Assembly: GCA_965198855.1 (NCBI GenBank)
Contig: CBDAPZ010000002.1
Span: 1,550,001 to 1,614,000 of the forward strand
Length of the DNA stretch: 64,000 nucleotides
Reading direction: 5' to 3'
Source: BOG-908 sp965198855
Lineage (GTDB): Bacteria > Pseudomonadota > Alphaproteobacteria > Acetobacterales > Acetobacteraceae
The translations under genes were made by a program, and so were the position numbers. This document shows, one piece after another, positions 1 to 8,016 of the stretch (positions are counted from its first letter, which is position 1; each line of letters begins with the position of its first letter). Below the pieces are notes generated by a model that was not told where the DNA came from, made no database searches, and saw only the letters and a program-made list of their open reading frames with translations.

Positions 1-22
1 GGTGCCTCTTCGGTCAACGTCG

Positions 23-454
23 TCACCCGAACGCTCCCGCTACGAAGGGCAGCCTGCCCAATGCGCCATCCAAGGCCAATTCCACGAGAAGCGGCGCCGA
101 TGCACACCATGGGTCCAAACAGACCATAGGAAGGTCAAGATCATCGTAACGCGCCGGCATCGGTAGGCGCGCGCCTCGTTGCAGCGTCACCACCAGCGCC
201 ACCTTGGCACGCGGCAGGTGGTTCAGGCGAACGATCCCCAGCCCACGCGCTTCCACCAGCCCTTCGAGCTGTGCCGGTGCCGCGGCAAACCCATCGTCGA
301 TATCCACCTGGTCATCGGCGACGAGGGAAAAACCACGATCGACCAGGCGCAGCAGCAGGTCTGACTTGCCTGCACCGGACGGCCCCAGCAACAGCACGCC
401 GTCGTCGCCCCGGGCGGCGCAACTGGCATGCAGGCGAAGGCCGTGGGGCGGCAA
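23..454 (-). CDS. hprK: HPr kinase/phosphorylase, short alphaproteobacterial form
   Basis: 143 aa, matching the short C-terminal-domain-only HprK of alphaproteobacteria rather than the ~310-aa Firmicutes form. A Walker A motif GPSGAGKS lies at residues 24-31, preceded by the family's HASC start region; VADDQ follows around residue 46. Known role: it phosphorylates and dephosphorylates a serine of HPr in the regulatory (nitrogen-type) PTS, in the cytoplasm. The start is a TTG at 454, 6 bp after the AI-2E gene stop, so the two genes are probably cotranscribed and translationally coupled. A GAAAGG lies upstream of the TTG. The downstream partners usually seen (rapZ, PTS EIIA) would be beyond the left edge. 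Confidence 0.9.
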   Translation of the reverse strand: MPPHGLRLHASCAARGDDGVLLLGPSGAGKSDLLLRLVDRGFSLVADDQVDIDDGFAAAPAQLEGLVEARGLGIVRLNHLPRAKVALVVTLQRGARLPMPARYDDLDLPMVCLDPWCASAPLLVELALDGALGRLPFVAGAFG

Positions 455-460
455 GGGCGG

Positions 461-1642
461 TCAGACCTTTCGTTTTCGAGGCTCGGCCCCGAGCAGATGG
501 CCGATCGGCGTCAGCGATTCGATATTGTCGCACAGGATCTTGAACACGGCGAGCAGAGGGACTGCCAGCAGCGCGCCGGCGACGCCCCACAGCCAGTCCC
601 AGAACATCAGCGCTGCGATCACCAGCAGCGGGTTGAGCGTGAAGCGGCGCGCCAGCAGCAGCGGGGTGATGGTCTCGCCTTCCACCATGTGGATCAGCAA
701 ATACACGCCCGAGGGTGCAAGCGCCCAGACCACGTTGGAAAAGGTGAACAGCCCCACGAAGAAGAAGATCACCATGCCGGTGAGCGCGCCCAGGATAGGG
801 ATGTAGTTCAGCAGGAACGCCACCGTTCCCCAGAGCAGCGGGTCCGGCAGACCAAAGGTCCAGGCGGATAAGCCATTCGCCACGCCGACACATAGATTCA
901 TCAGTGTGATGGTGGAGAGATAGCCGGAGATGTTGCGCTCGACCTCGGTGGCGATCTGCACCGCGCGCTTCTTTTCCGGAAGTCCCGGCAGGATTTCGAC
1001 AAATCGCCGCAGCAGCGCGTCACCATCGGCGAGCAGGAAGAACAGCATGATCAGCAGCGTCATCGCCTGGCCGAGGAAAGAGCGTGTGCCGGCCAGCACC
1101 GTCAGCCCCATTCCGACCGGTGCCGAGGCGGATTTGGCGTCAGCGGGCGCTGCTTGCGGTGCCGGTGCGGCCACCGGTGCTTCGCCTTGCTGGCGGGCGG
1201 CGCCGCTGTCCTGCATGAGCTTCTGCATTTCCTGCATGCCGCCCTGGAACATCGCGATCGGCCGGCGCAGGAAGCTGAGCTTCGCCTGCAGCGTCGGCAG
1301 GCTTTGCGGCGCCTTGGCGATCCAGCCTGCGGCCGGCACCGAGATGGCGTAGCCAACGCCGCCGATCGCCGAGAACACGATGCCGATCAGCAGCACGGCG
1401 CTCAGCATACGCGGCAGATGCAGTTTTTCGTGCAGCAGGCGCGCCGCCGGGTTGAGCAGCAGGCTCAGCACCAGCGCCAGCACGATGGGCAGGATGATCC
1501 CGGCGGCAAAATACAAGGTATAAAGGACGGCAAGCGAGGTGAGGATAACCAGCGCCACATCCTGCACCCGGAAGGTCGCGTCTCGCATCACCGCCTGCGC
1601 CTGGCGGGTTTCGCGTTGCATTTCCGAGAGGTCGTCGTCCAT
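461..1642 (-). CDS. AI-2E family transporter (PerM-like permease)
   Basis: 393 aa, polytopic inner-membrane protein of the AI-2E/PerM family, with an N-terminal pair of hydrophobic segments (about residues 30-75) and a conserved C-terminal block of helices (about 230-370). The family is implicated in export of small molecules or Na+/H+ exchange; the substrate here cannot be read from sequence. An Ala/Pro/Gln-rich low-complexity insert at about residues 145-178 is expected to be extracytoplasmic or a linker. It precedes hprK by 6 bp, so an operon is likely. ATG start, divergent from the MgtC gene with a 45-bp gap. Confidence 0.88.
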   Translation of the reverse strand: MDDDLSEMQRETRQAQAVMRDATFRVQDVALVILTSLAVLYTLYFAAGIILPIVLALVLSLLLNPAARLLHEKLHLPRMLSAVLLIGIVFSAIGGVGYAISVPAAGWIAKAPQSLPTLQAKLSFLRRPIAMFQGGMQEMQKLMQDSGAARQQGEAPVAAPAPQAAPADAKSASAPVGMGLTVLAGTRSFLGQAMTLLIMLFFLLADGDALLRRFVEILPGLPEKKRAVQIATEVERNISGYLSTITLMNLCVGVANGLSAWTFGLPDPLLWGTVAFLLNYIPILGALTGMVIFFFVGLFTFSNVVWALAPSGVYLLIHMVEGETITPLLLARRFTLNPLLVIAALMFWDWLWGVAGALLAVPLLAVFKILCDNIESLTPIGHLLGAEPRKRKV

Positions 1643-1687
1643 GCAAGGGTGATACCACGCGGCAGGGACTATGGTAGGGCTAAGGGT

Positions 1688-2143
1688 ATGATTTTGTCCT
1701 GGATTCCGGGCGCTTTGCCTGAAAACGTCGCCACAACCATCGTGGCCGCGTTCCTAGGTGCCGCCATCGGTGCCGAGCGCGAGTGGCGGCGCCATCCGGG
1801 CGGTCTGCGTTCCTGTGCGCTGGTAGGTTCGGCTGCCTGCGTGTTCGCGCGGCTCGCGCTGGCGCATGGCGGCAGCAATCCGGCGGCCGGCTTTGGCGCC
1901 ATTGCGTCCGGCGTCGGTTTTCTGGGTGCCGGCGTCATCATGCATGAGGGTGCGCATGTGCGTGGCTTATCGACGGCTGCCACCTTCTGGGCGGTAGCGG
2001 CCATCGGCACCGCCTCGGGCCTGCTGGATTACGGCATGGCGGTCGCGCTGACGCTGGTCGTCTTCTTCGCTCATGTCGCGTTGCGCCCCCTCTCCAACTG
2101 GATCGACCGCAGCGCCCCTCCCGAAGAGGTAGGTCCCCTATGA
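1688..2143 (+). CDS. MgtC/SapB family membrane protein
   Basis: 151 aa with four or five hydrophobic segments and the family signature GAAIGAERE at about residues 22-30, then GVGFLGAGVI at about 77-86. It covers only the membrane domain and lacks the C-terminal ACT-like domain of full-length MgtC. MgtC relatives are linked to Mg2+ limitation and inhibition of the F1Fo ATPase; the role here is not known. The ATG at 1688 is chosen because the protein then begins at the first hydrophobic segment; the reading frame stays open far upstream but is antisense to the AI-2E gene. An R1 palindromic repeat begins 4 bp after the stop. Confidence 0.85.
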   Translation: MILSWIPGALPENVATTIVAAFLGAAIGAEREWRRHPGGLRSCALVGSAACVFARLALAHGGSNPAAGFGAIASGVGFLGAGVIMHEGAHVRGLSTAATFWAVAAIGTASGLLDYGMAVALTLVVFFAHVALRPLSNWIDRSAPPEEVGPL

Positions 2144-2147
2144 TCAG

Positions 2148-2186
2148 AAGTTTTTTGGTTCTTTTTTCAAAAAAGAACTGCTTTCT
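2148..2186 (+). repeat. R1 palindromic repeat, copy a (A/T hairpin)
   Basis: The segment contains GTTC, six T, C, six A, GAAC (2158-2178), a perfect 10-bp inverted repeat around a single base. It is flanked by AAGTTTTTTG on the left and TGCTTTCT on the right. Similar copies occur at 5661, 31176 and more divergently at 57303 and 63926. It fills the whole space between the MgtC stop and the methyltransferase ATG. It could act as a bidirectional terminator or attenuator; that is inference. Confidence 0.75.
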
Positions 2187-2188
2187 CG

Positions 2189-2938
2189 ATGACTGAATTC
2201 TGGTCAGCATCGACCTACGGATGCAACGCTCGTTTCGTGGCCGATCTGGCCGCCCCGTTGCTAGGTCTGCTAGCCCCCCAGCCCGGCGAACTCATCCTGG
2301 ATCTGGGCTGCGGCGATGGCGCGCTCACCGAGCGTATTGTTGGTGCGGGCGCAAGCGTGGTCGGCGTGGATGCCTCGCCGGACATGGTGCGTGCGGCCCG
2401 TGCACGCGGCCTCGATGCGCGAGTCATGGATGGCCAGGCGCTCGATTTCGCCGGCGTGACGTTCGACGCGGTGGTTTCCAACGCTGCTTTGCACTGGATG
2501 CCCGACGCTCAGGCGGTGATCGCCGGGGTGGCGCGTGCGCTGAAGCCCGGCGGCCGTTTCGTGGGCGAGATGGGCGGGCATGGCAACGTGGCCTCCATCG
2601 TCGCGGCCCTGCATGCGAGCTTGCGCAGCCGCGGTGTGGCGCCTGCTCAGGCGTTCGGCTGGTTTTTTCCGACGGCTGGCCAGTATGCGGCATTGTTGCG
2701 CGCGGAAAATTTCGCTGTCCTTTACGCGGATCTGTTCGCCCGCCCCACCTTGCTGCCCACCGGCATGGCCGGCTGGCTCGCGACGTTCGCGGCACCTTTT
2801 CTGACCGATGTGCCGCAATCGGAACATGCGGCGATCCTGCAGGAGGTCGAAGAGCTTCTCGTCCGTCCGTTGCGCAGTGCAGCCGGAGACTGGATTGCCG
2901 ACTATGTCCGGCTTAGGTTCCACGCCACCGCAGCATAA
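2189..2938 (+). CDS. Class I SAM-dependent methyltransferase
   Basis: 249 aa Rossmann-type methyltransferase. Motif I is ILDLGCGDGALTE at about residues 35-47, the acidic loop GVDAS follows at about 58, and the post-motif block NAALHWMPDA is near residue 100. The NAALHW sequence is typical of the trans-aconitate methyltransferase-like/UbiE-like group, but the substrate cannot be assigned. The ATG at 2189 has no Shine-Dalgarno sequence because the R1 repeat ends 2 bp upstream. It is 13 bp ahead of cynS on the same strand. Confidence 0.85.
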   Translation: MTEFWSASTYGCNARFVADLAAPLLGLLAPQPGELILDLGCGDGALTERIVGAGASVVGVDASPDMVRAARARGLDARVMDGQALDFAGVTFDAVVSNAALHWMPDAQAVIAGVARALKPGGRFVGEMGGHGNVASIVAALHASLRSRGVAPAQAFGWFFPTAGQYAALLRAENFAVLYADLFARPTLLPTGMAGWLATFAAPFLTDVPQSEHAAILQEVEELLVRPLRSAAGDWIADYVRLRFHATAA

Positions 2939-2951
2939 GGGTAGGGGACAC

Positions 2952-3395
2952 ATGCGCCACGAACTCACCGAGAAGATCGTCCGGATCAAGATCGAGCGCG
3001 ATCTCAAATGGGCCGACATGGCTGCGCTGACCGACGGCCTGTCGAAGGAATACGTCACCGCCGCCCTGCTCGGGCAGATGCAGCTCCCGGCCGAAGCCGC
3101 TACCGCCGTGGGCCATTACCTCGGCCTGGAGGATTTCGAGATCAAGCTGCTGCAGCAGCCCCCCTATCGCGGCTCGCTGCCCACCGCCGCGCCGACGGAC
3201 CCGCTGATCTATCGTTTCTACGAACTGATCAGTGTCTACGGCACGACCTTCAAGGCGCTGATCCACGAGGAATTCGGCGACGGCATCATGAGCGCCATCG
3301 ATTTCCGCATGGACCTCCAGCGCGAGCCGAACCCCGCCGGCGACCGCGTGGCGATCACGATGAGCGGCAAGTTCCTCTCCTACAAGCAGTACTAG
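2952..3395 (+). CDS. cynS: Cyanate hydratase (cyanase)
   Basis: 147 aa, close to the ~156-aa family length. It decomposes cyanate with bicarbonate to ammonia and CO2 as a cytoplasmic homodecamer. The three catalytic residues known in E. coli (Arg, Glu, Ser) correspond to R88 and E91 in YRFYELI and S114 in GIMSAIDF. The N-terminal ~75 residues form the helical domain. The ATG at 2952 is preceded by AGGGGA at good distance. There is no adjacent carbonic anhydrase (cynT); the next gene, 15 bp downstream, is an MFS transporter. Confidence 0.95.
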   Translation: MRHELTEKIVRIKIERDLKWADMAALTDGLSKEYVTAALLGQMQLPAEAATAVGHYLGLEDFEIKLLQQPPYRGSLPTAAPTDPLIYRFYELISVYGTTFKALIHEEFGDGIMSAIDFRMDLQREPNPAGDRVAITMSGKFLSYKQY

Positions 3396-3410
3396 TATCA
3401 TCGGAGCGTA

Positions 3411-4892
3411 GTGGTCGTACCCGCCAAATCAGGCGGGCAAGATCGATATGGGGCCAAGTTGAACGTCGTTGCACCTCTGCCGGAAAGCCTGGCACGCCTT
3501 CCTAAGCCCGCCTCCAGCCGGCGCCTTACCGCCATCATCGTCGCCGTCGCCCTGTTCATGCAGAACCTCGACAGCACCATCGTATCCACAGCCCTGCCGG
3601 CGATGGCGCGCGCCTTCCATGCCGATCCTGTGCACATGAACGTCGCCCTGACCGCCTATCTCTTCGCCGTCGCCGTTTTCATCCCCGCCAGCGGCTGGCT
3701 TGCCGACCGCTTCGGCACACGCAGCGTGTTCCGCGCGGCGATCGCGATCTTCACCATCGGCTCGGTGCTGTGCGGGCGTGCCGACAGCCTCGGCTTCCTT
3801 GTATTCGCACGCGTCCTGCAGGGCGTCGGCGGCGCGATGATGCTGCCGGTGGGCCGGCTCGTGCTGCTGCGCTCGGTGCCGAAAAGCGAGCTGATCGCTG
3901 CAATGACCTGGGTGACCATGCCGGCCTTGGTCGGCCCGGTGCTGGGCCCCCCGGTGGGCGGTTTCATCGTTACCTATTTCAGCTGGCGCTGGATCTTCGA
4001 CATCAACGTGCCGATCGGCATACTCGGCGTCATCCTGGTCACCCTGTTCATCGATGACATACGCGAGCCGGACCCTGGCCGCTTCGATGTCAGGGGCCTC
4101 TTCCTGAGCGGTGCGGCGCTGGGCTTTTTCATGGCGGTTCTGGAACTCGCCGGCCGAGACCTGGTGCCGCTCTCGGCCATCCTCGGTATGGCGTGCGCCG
4201 CCATTACCGCGGCCGGCGCCTACTGGCTGCATGCACGCGCGCAGATCCGCCCGCTGCTGGATTTCTCCCTGATGCGTCTGCCCACCTTTGCGGTATCGGT
4301 GTTCGCCGGCTCGCTCTTTCGCATCGGCATCGGCGCGGTGCCGTTCCTGCTCCCGCTGATGATACAGCTTGGCTTCGGACGCAGCGCCGCACAAAGCGGC
4401 ATGATCACCTTCGCCACCGCCCTCGGCGCCATCGGCATGAAACCCGCCACCACACGCGTGCTGCGCCGCTTTGGTTTCCGCACAACGCTCGCAGCCAACG
4501 GCCTGTTCTGCGCGGCACTGCTCTGCTGCTGCGCCGCCTTCCGACCGACCTGGCCGATCGCCGCCATCTACGCCGTGTTGCTGGTCAACGGCTTCACGCG
4601 CTCTCTGCAATTCACTGCCTACAACACCATCGCTTATGCCGACGTGCCGCCCGCCCGCATGAGTGCCGCCACCACGCTCTATGCAGTGCTGCAGCAGGTA
4701 TCGCTCACCGTGGGCATCCCCATCAGCGCCGGCGTGCTGCAAATGGCGCGCGTCTCTGGTCACCACGCCGCACCACAGACGGCCGATTTCACGCTGGCCT
4801 TTCTCGTGGTAGCCGCTATCTCCCTGCTGGCAAGCCCGGCCTCTCTGCTGATGCCCAAAGGCGCTGGCCGCGAAATGAGCGGGGCACGCTGA
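3411..4892 (+). CDS. MFS transporter, DHA2 (EmrB/QacA-like) type
   Basis: Up to 493 aa with about 12-14 hydrophobic helices. Residues around 50-60 read QNLDSTIVSTALP, the first-helix signature of drug:H+ antiporters of the DHA2 class; the motif A region is GWLADRFGTRSVFR near residue 95. Such proteins are secondary exporters in the inner membrane. It starts 15 bp after cynS, so it may be co-expressed with cyanase; a link to cyanate is inference only. The start is uncertain: GTG 3411 has GGAG 4 bp upstream, and TTG 3459 would give 477 aa. Confidence 0.85.
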   Translation: MVVPAKSGGQDRYGAKLNVVAPLPESLARLPKPASSRRLTAIIVAVALFMQNLDSTIVSTALPAMARAFHADPVHMNVALTAYLFAVAVFIPASGWLADRFGTRSVFRAAIAIFTIGSVLCGRADSLGFLVFARVLQGVGGAMMLPVGRLVLLRSVPKSELIAAMTWVTMPALVGPVLGPPVGGFIVTYFSWRWIFDINVPIGILGVILVTLFIDDIREPDPGRFDVRGLFLSGAALGFFMAVLELAGRDLVPLSAILGMACAAITAAGAYWLHARAQIRPLLDFSLMRLPTFAVSVFAGSLFRIGIGAVPFLLPLMIQLGFGRSAAQSGMITFATALGAIGMKPATTRVLRRFGFRTTLAANGLFCAALLCCCAAFRPTWPIAAIYAVLLVNGFTRSLQFTAYNTIAYADVPPARMSAATTLYAVLQQVSLTVGIPISAGVLQMARVSGHHAAPQTADFTLAFLVVAAISLLASPASLLMPKGAGREMSGAR

Positions 4893-4913
4893 CGACCCCA
4901 AAAAGGAGTTTCC

Positions 4914-5660
4914 ATGCGTCGCCTGCTGGCTGTCCTTCTCCTGCTCCCCGTTGCCGCCCGCGCGGCCGGCCTGACCGTGTTCGCCGCCGCGAGCATGACC
5001 AACGCGATGCAGGATGTCGGCACATTGTGGGAAGCCAAAGGCCATACGAAAATCACCTTCTCCTTCGCCGCGTCGTCGGCTCTCGCCCTGCAGATCGAAC
5101 ATGGCGCTCCCGCCGCCCTGTTCCTCTCCGCCGACGAGAAATGGATGGATGAACTGGCCAAGAAAAACGCCATCATCCCCGCCAGCCGCACCGACCTTGT
5201 CGGCAACAGCCTCGTGCTCGTCGAACCAGCCTCCAGCCTCCAGCCGGTCGACCTCACGCAAGGCACGCCCCTGCTCACCCTGCTCGGCACCACAGGCCGC
5301 CTCGCGGTCGGCGACCCGGCCCACGTGCCAGCGGGCATCTACGCCCAGCAATCGCTCACCAAACTCGGCGTGTGGGACAAGATCAAATCGCGCCTGGCGC
5401 CGGCTGACTCCGTCCGCTCAGCCTTGCGCTTGGTGGAGACCGGCGAAGCACCGGCCGGCATCGTCTACGCGACCGACGTGAAGATCACGCCGAAACTTGG
5501 CGTGGCCGCAACATTTCCGCCGGATACACATGACGCGATCCTCTATCCGGTAGCGCTGACCAAAGCCGGGGATACGAAAGAGGGGCGGGCGTTCCTGCAA
5601 TTCCTTCATAGCGAGCCGGCGGCGGACGTGTTCGACCATTACGGATTTACGAAGCCTTAG
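4914..5660 (+). CDS. modA: Molybdate ABC transporter, periplasmic binding protein
   Basis: 248 aa. A signal peptide (residues 1-18, MRRLLAVLLLLPVAARA) precedes the ModA fold, which starts LTVFAAASMTNAM; the AAAS segment binds the oxyanion in ModA proteins. FSFAASSAL at about residue 43 is the second ligand loop. The ATG follows AAAGGAG at ideal spacing. It is 21 bp after the MFS gene and 54 bp before modB, with an R1 repeat in the latter gap that could attenuate transcription so that the binding protein exceeds the permease. Confidence 0.93.
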   Translation: MRRLLAVLLLLPVAARAAGLTVFAAASMTNAMQDVGTLWEAKGHTKITFSFAASSALALQIEHGAPAALFLSADEKWMDELAKKNAIIPASRTDLVGNSLVLVEPASSLQPVDLTQGTPLLTLLGTTGRLAVGDPAHVPAGIYAQQSLTKLGVWDKIKSRLAPADSVRSALRLVETGEAPAGIVYATDVKITPKLGVAATFPPDTHDAILYPVALTKAGDTKEGRAFLQFLHSEPAADVFDHYGFTKP

Positions 5661-5704
5661 GAAGAAAGCAGTTCTTTTTGAAAAAAAGAACCAAAAAACT
5701 TTTG
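5661..5704 (-). repeat. R1 palindromic repeat, copy b
   Basis: Same element as at 2148 but inverted. The core is GTTCTTTTT (5671-5679) pairing with AAAAAGAAC (5683-5691), with flanks GAAAGCA and CCAAAAAACTTTTG that match the 2148 copy in reverse complement. It begins directly after the modA stop and occupies most of the modA-modB gap. Possible intra-operon attenuator. Confidence 0.75.
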
Positions 5705-5714
5705 TTATCGAAAC

Positions 5715-6392
5715 GTGTTTCATCTTTCGGAGGATGAGCTCGAGGCTATTCGGCTTACGCTGGGCGTCGCGCTGAGGGCGGTCGGGGTGGGGCTGCCAAT
5801 CGCCCTCCTGCTCGCAACCGTGCTTCAGCGCCGTTTTCCGGGCAAATTCCTGCTTAATGCGGCTATCCACCTGCCGTTGATGCTGCCGCCAGTCGTCACC
5901 GGCTGGCTACTGCTGCTGATATTCGGCGTGAACGGCACTATCGGCGCCTTCCTCGACCAATACCTTCACATCCGTCTTGCTTTCACCGAAACCGGCGCTG
6001 CCTTCGCTTGTGGCGTCATGATCCTCCCCTTGATGGTCCGCGCCATCCGCCTCTCGCTCGACTCCATCGACTTGGGTCTCCTCCAAGCCGCCCGCACCCT
6101 CGGCGCCGGTCCGCTCGACAGCTTTCTCAGCATTACCCTGCCACTCGCAGCTCCGGGGGTGCTGGCCGCCGCCGTCCTCGGCTACACCGCCTCGCTCGGC
6201 GAATTCGGCGCCGTCATCACCTTCGCCGCCAGCATCCCCGGCCAGACACGCACCCTGCCGCTTGCCATCTATGCAGCCCTGGACTCGCCCGGCGGCGAAA
6301 CCATCGCCGCCCGCCTCTCCATCGTCTCGATCGCCCTTGCCCTCGCCGGCCTCAGCCTCGCCGAGTTCCTCGGGCGCAGGCAGGCAAGGTGA
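5715..6392 (+). CDS. modB: Molybdate ABC transporter permease
   Basis: 225 aa inner-membrane permease with five hydrophobic segments. The cytoplasmic EAA loop is visible as AARTLGAGPLDSFLSITLP around residues 130-148, which docks onto ModC. GTG start at 5715 gives the usual family N-terminus (MFHLSEDELEAIRLT). There is no Shine-Dalgarno upstream; the nearest GGAGG lies inside the coding region. The stop overlaps the GTG of modC by 4 bp (GTGA). Confidence 0.92.
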   Translation: MFHLSEDELEAIRLTLGVALRAVGVGLPIALLLATVLQRRFPGKFLLNAAIHLPLMLPPVVTGWLLLLIFGVNGTIGAFLDQYLHIRLAFTETGAAFACGVMILPLMVRAIRLSLDSIDLGLLQAARTLGAGPLDSFLSITLPLAAPGVLAAAVLGYTASLGEFGAVITFAASIPGQTRTLPLAIYAALDSPGGETIAARLSIVSIALALAGLSLAEFLGRRQAR

Positions 6393-7447
6393 CCCTAAAA
6401 TTCTCAATCGAGCAGCAGTACCGCTCCGGCAACATCACCATCGCCTTCGAAGCGCCCACACCAGGCGTCATCGCCCTCTTCGGGCCATCAGGCTCCGGCA
6501 AGACCACGGTGATGAACGCCATTGCCGGCCTTCTCCGCCCCCGCCATATCGACATCACTCTTGATGACCAACCCTTGCACAGCCTCTCACCGGCAAAACG
6601 CCGCATCGGCTACGTCTTCCAGGAAGGCCGCCTCTTCCCCCATCTCACCGTCAAACGGAACCTGCACTACGGCCTCGCCCGCGCCCCAAAAGGCACCATC
6701 CTTACGGACGACGTCATCGACCTGCTCGGCCTGAAAGCCCTGCTCGACCGCCGACCCCAAACCCTCTCCGGCGGCGAGCGCCAGCGCGTCGCCATCGGCC
6801 GCGCTTTGCTCTCCCAGCCACGCCTTCTCCTGATGGACGAACCGCTCTCCGCGCTCGACCAGACCCGACGCGACGAAATCCTTCCCTATCTCACCCGCCT
6901 GCGCACCGCCTTCGCTCTCCCCATCGTCTATTCCAGCCACGCGCTCGACGAAGTGATGCGCCTCGCCGACACGCTGGTGCTCATCGATGGCGGCCGCCTC
7001 GTCGCCGCCGGCCCGCTTAGCGAACTCGCCGCCCGCGTGGATCTCCCCTTGGCGTCGCGCGACGATGCCTCCGGCCTTCTGCACGGCACGCTGCATGCCC
7101 ACGTCCCGGAGCGCCAACTCAGCGCCATCGCCTGCGGCGGGACCATCTTCTGGGTGCCGCAGATCGCCGCCCCGGAAGGCACGGAGCTCCGTCTGCGCGT
7201 GCCTGCCCGCGAGGTGATCCTCGCCCTGCACGAACCAAACGGCATCAGCGTCACCAACATCGTCCCCGCCCGCATCTCTGCGATGGCAGGGTCGGGTCAC
7301 ATGGCCCTGGTAGAACTGGATCTCGATGGCGGCGGCCAGCTTCTCTCCCGCATCACCCGAGACGCCGCCGAGCGCCTAGCACTGCGCCCCGGCGATAAGG
7401 TGCTGGCCCTGATCAAAGCTGTTTCAGTCGAACTCGGCCCAGCGTGA
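6389..7447 (+). CDS. modC: Molybdate ABC transporter ATP-binding protein
   Basis: 352 aa. The ATPase domain shows Walker A GPSGSGKTT (about residues 31-39), Q-loop VFQEGRLFPHLTV, signature LSGGERQR (about 127-134) and Walker B LLLMDEPLSALD. The last ~65 residues form a MOP (molybdate-binding) domain, beginning near GISVTNIVPARI. It energises ModAB-mediated molybdate uptake. The GTG start overlaps the modB stop by 4 bp, so the two are translationally coupled. It is convergent with creA, with a 22-bp gap. Confidence 0.95.
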   Translation: MTLKFSIEQQYRSGNITIAFEAPTPGVIALFGPSGSGKTTVMNAIAGLLRPRHIDITLDDQPLHSLSPAKRRIGYVFQEGRLFPHLTVKRNLHYGLARAPKGTILTDDVIDLLGLKALLDRRPQTLSGGERQRVAIGRALLSQPRLLLMDEPLSALDQTRRDEILPYLTRLRTAFALPIVYSSHALDEVMRLADTLVLIDGGRLVAAGPLSELAARVDLPLASRDDASGLLHGTLHAHVPERQLSAIACGGTIFWVPQIAAPEGTELRLRVPAREVILALHEPNGISVTNIVPARISAMAGSGHMALVELDLDGGGQLLSRITRDAAERLALRPGDKVLALIKAVSVELGPA

Positions 7448-7469
7448 GTCGAGGGATTGAACCTGAAGC

Positions 7470-7943
7470 TCACTTATCCACTGCAACCGCGGTCACGCTG
7501 TTATAGGGGCTTCCCTCCGGCGTAAGCGCTTGCGTGGACCATACGAGATACAGCAACACCCGCTTCTCCGGGTCCCAGATCCGTGAGACCCGTATCTCCT
7601 TAAAAAACAAATTTGCACTCGCGCCGAAAACAATCTCGTTCGGCGGTATCTGCCCTTTCAGTGTCACCGGTCCCGTGGCCCGGCACGCGATCGAGAACCG
7701 GCTCGGATCAGTCGCCAGTCCCAGCGACCCTTTGAACCCGCCCGTCTCGGCACGCGACATGTAGCAGCTCACGCCGTCCACCCGCGGGTCATCGTATCGA
7801 TCGATGACAATACGGTCGTTCTTCCCGAGCAGCCGGAACGTGGTGTCCACGTGCCCCACACGCACTGGATCTGACCCAGCCGACGCCGGCTGCGCCAAGC
7901 CCAAGAACAGCCCGATCGCTGCCAATCCAAGAACGCGTTTCAT
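7470..7943 (-). CDS. creA: CreA family secreted protein
   Basis: 157 aa with an N-terminal signal peptide ending ASAGSD (about residue 23). The CreA family signature is clear: VGHVDTTFRLLG, then DDPRVDGVSCYMSRAETGG around residues 51-69 and later SRFSIACR. CreA is a conserved periplasmic or exported protein of unknown biochemical function found in many proteobacteria. It stands alone between modC and the cold-shock gene, on the minus strand. Confidence 0.9.
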   Translation of the reverse strand: MKRVLGLAAIGLFLGLAQPASAGSDPVRVGHVDTTFRLLGKNDRIVIDRYDDPRVDGVSCYMSRAETGGFKGSLGLATDPSRFSIACRATGPVTLKGQIPPNEIVFGASANLFFKEIRVSRIWDPEKRVLLYLVWSTQALTPEGSPYNSVTAVAVDK

Positions 7944-8016
7944 CCAGCTACAGCCCCCATGCCAAGTAACCCAGATGGCAATTGCCTGGTGTGTTTTGAA
8001 GACAGCTGGCGACCGC

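Noticed and set aside
3429..5351. 640-aa open frame antisense to the MFS and modA genes
   Set aside because: His/Gly/Arg/Glu-rich composition of a mirror frame in high-GC DNA; the opposite strand encodes clear protein families.
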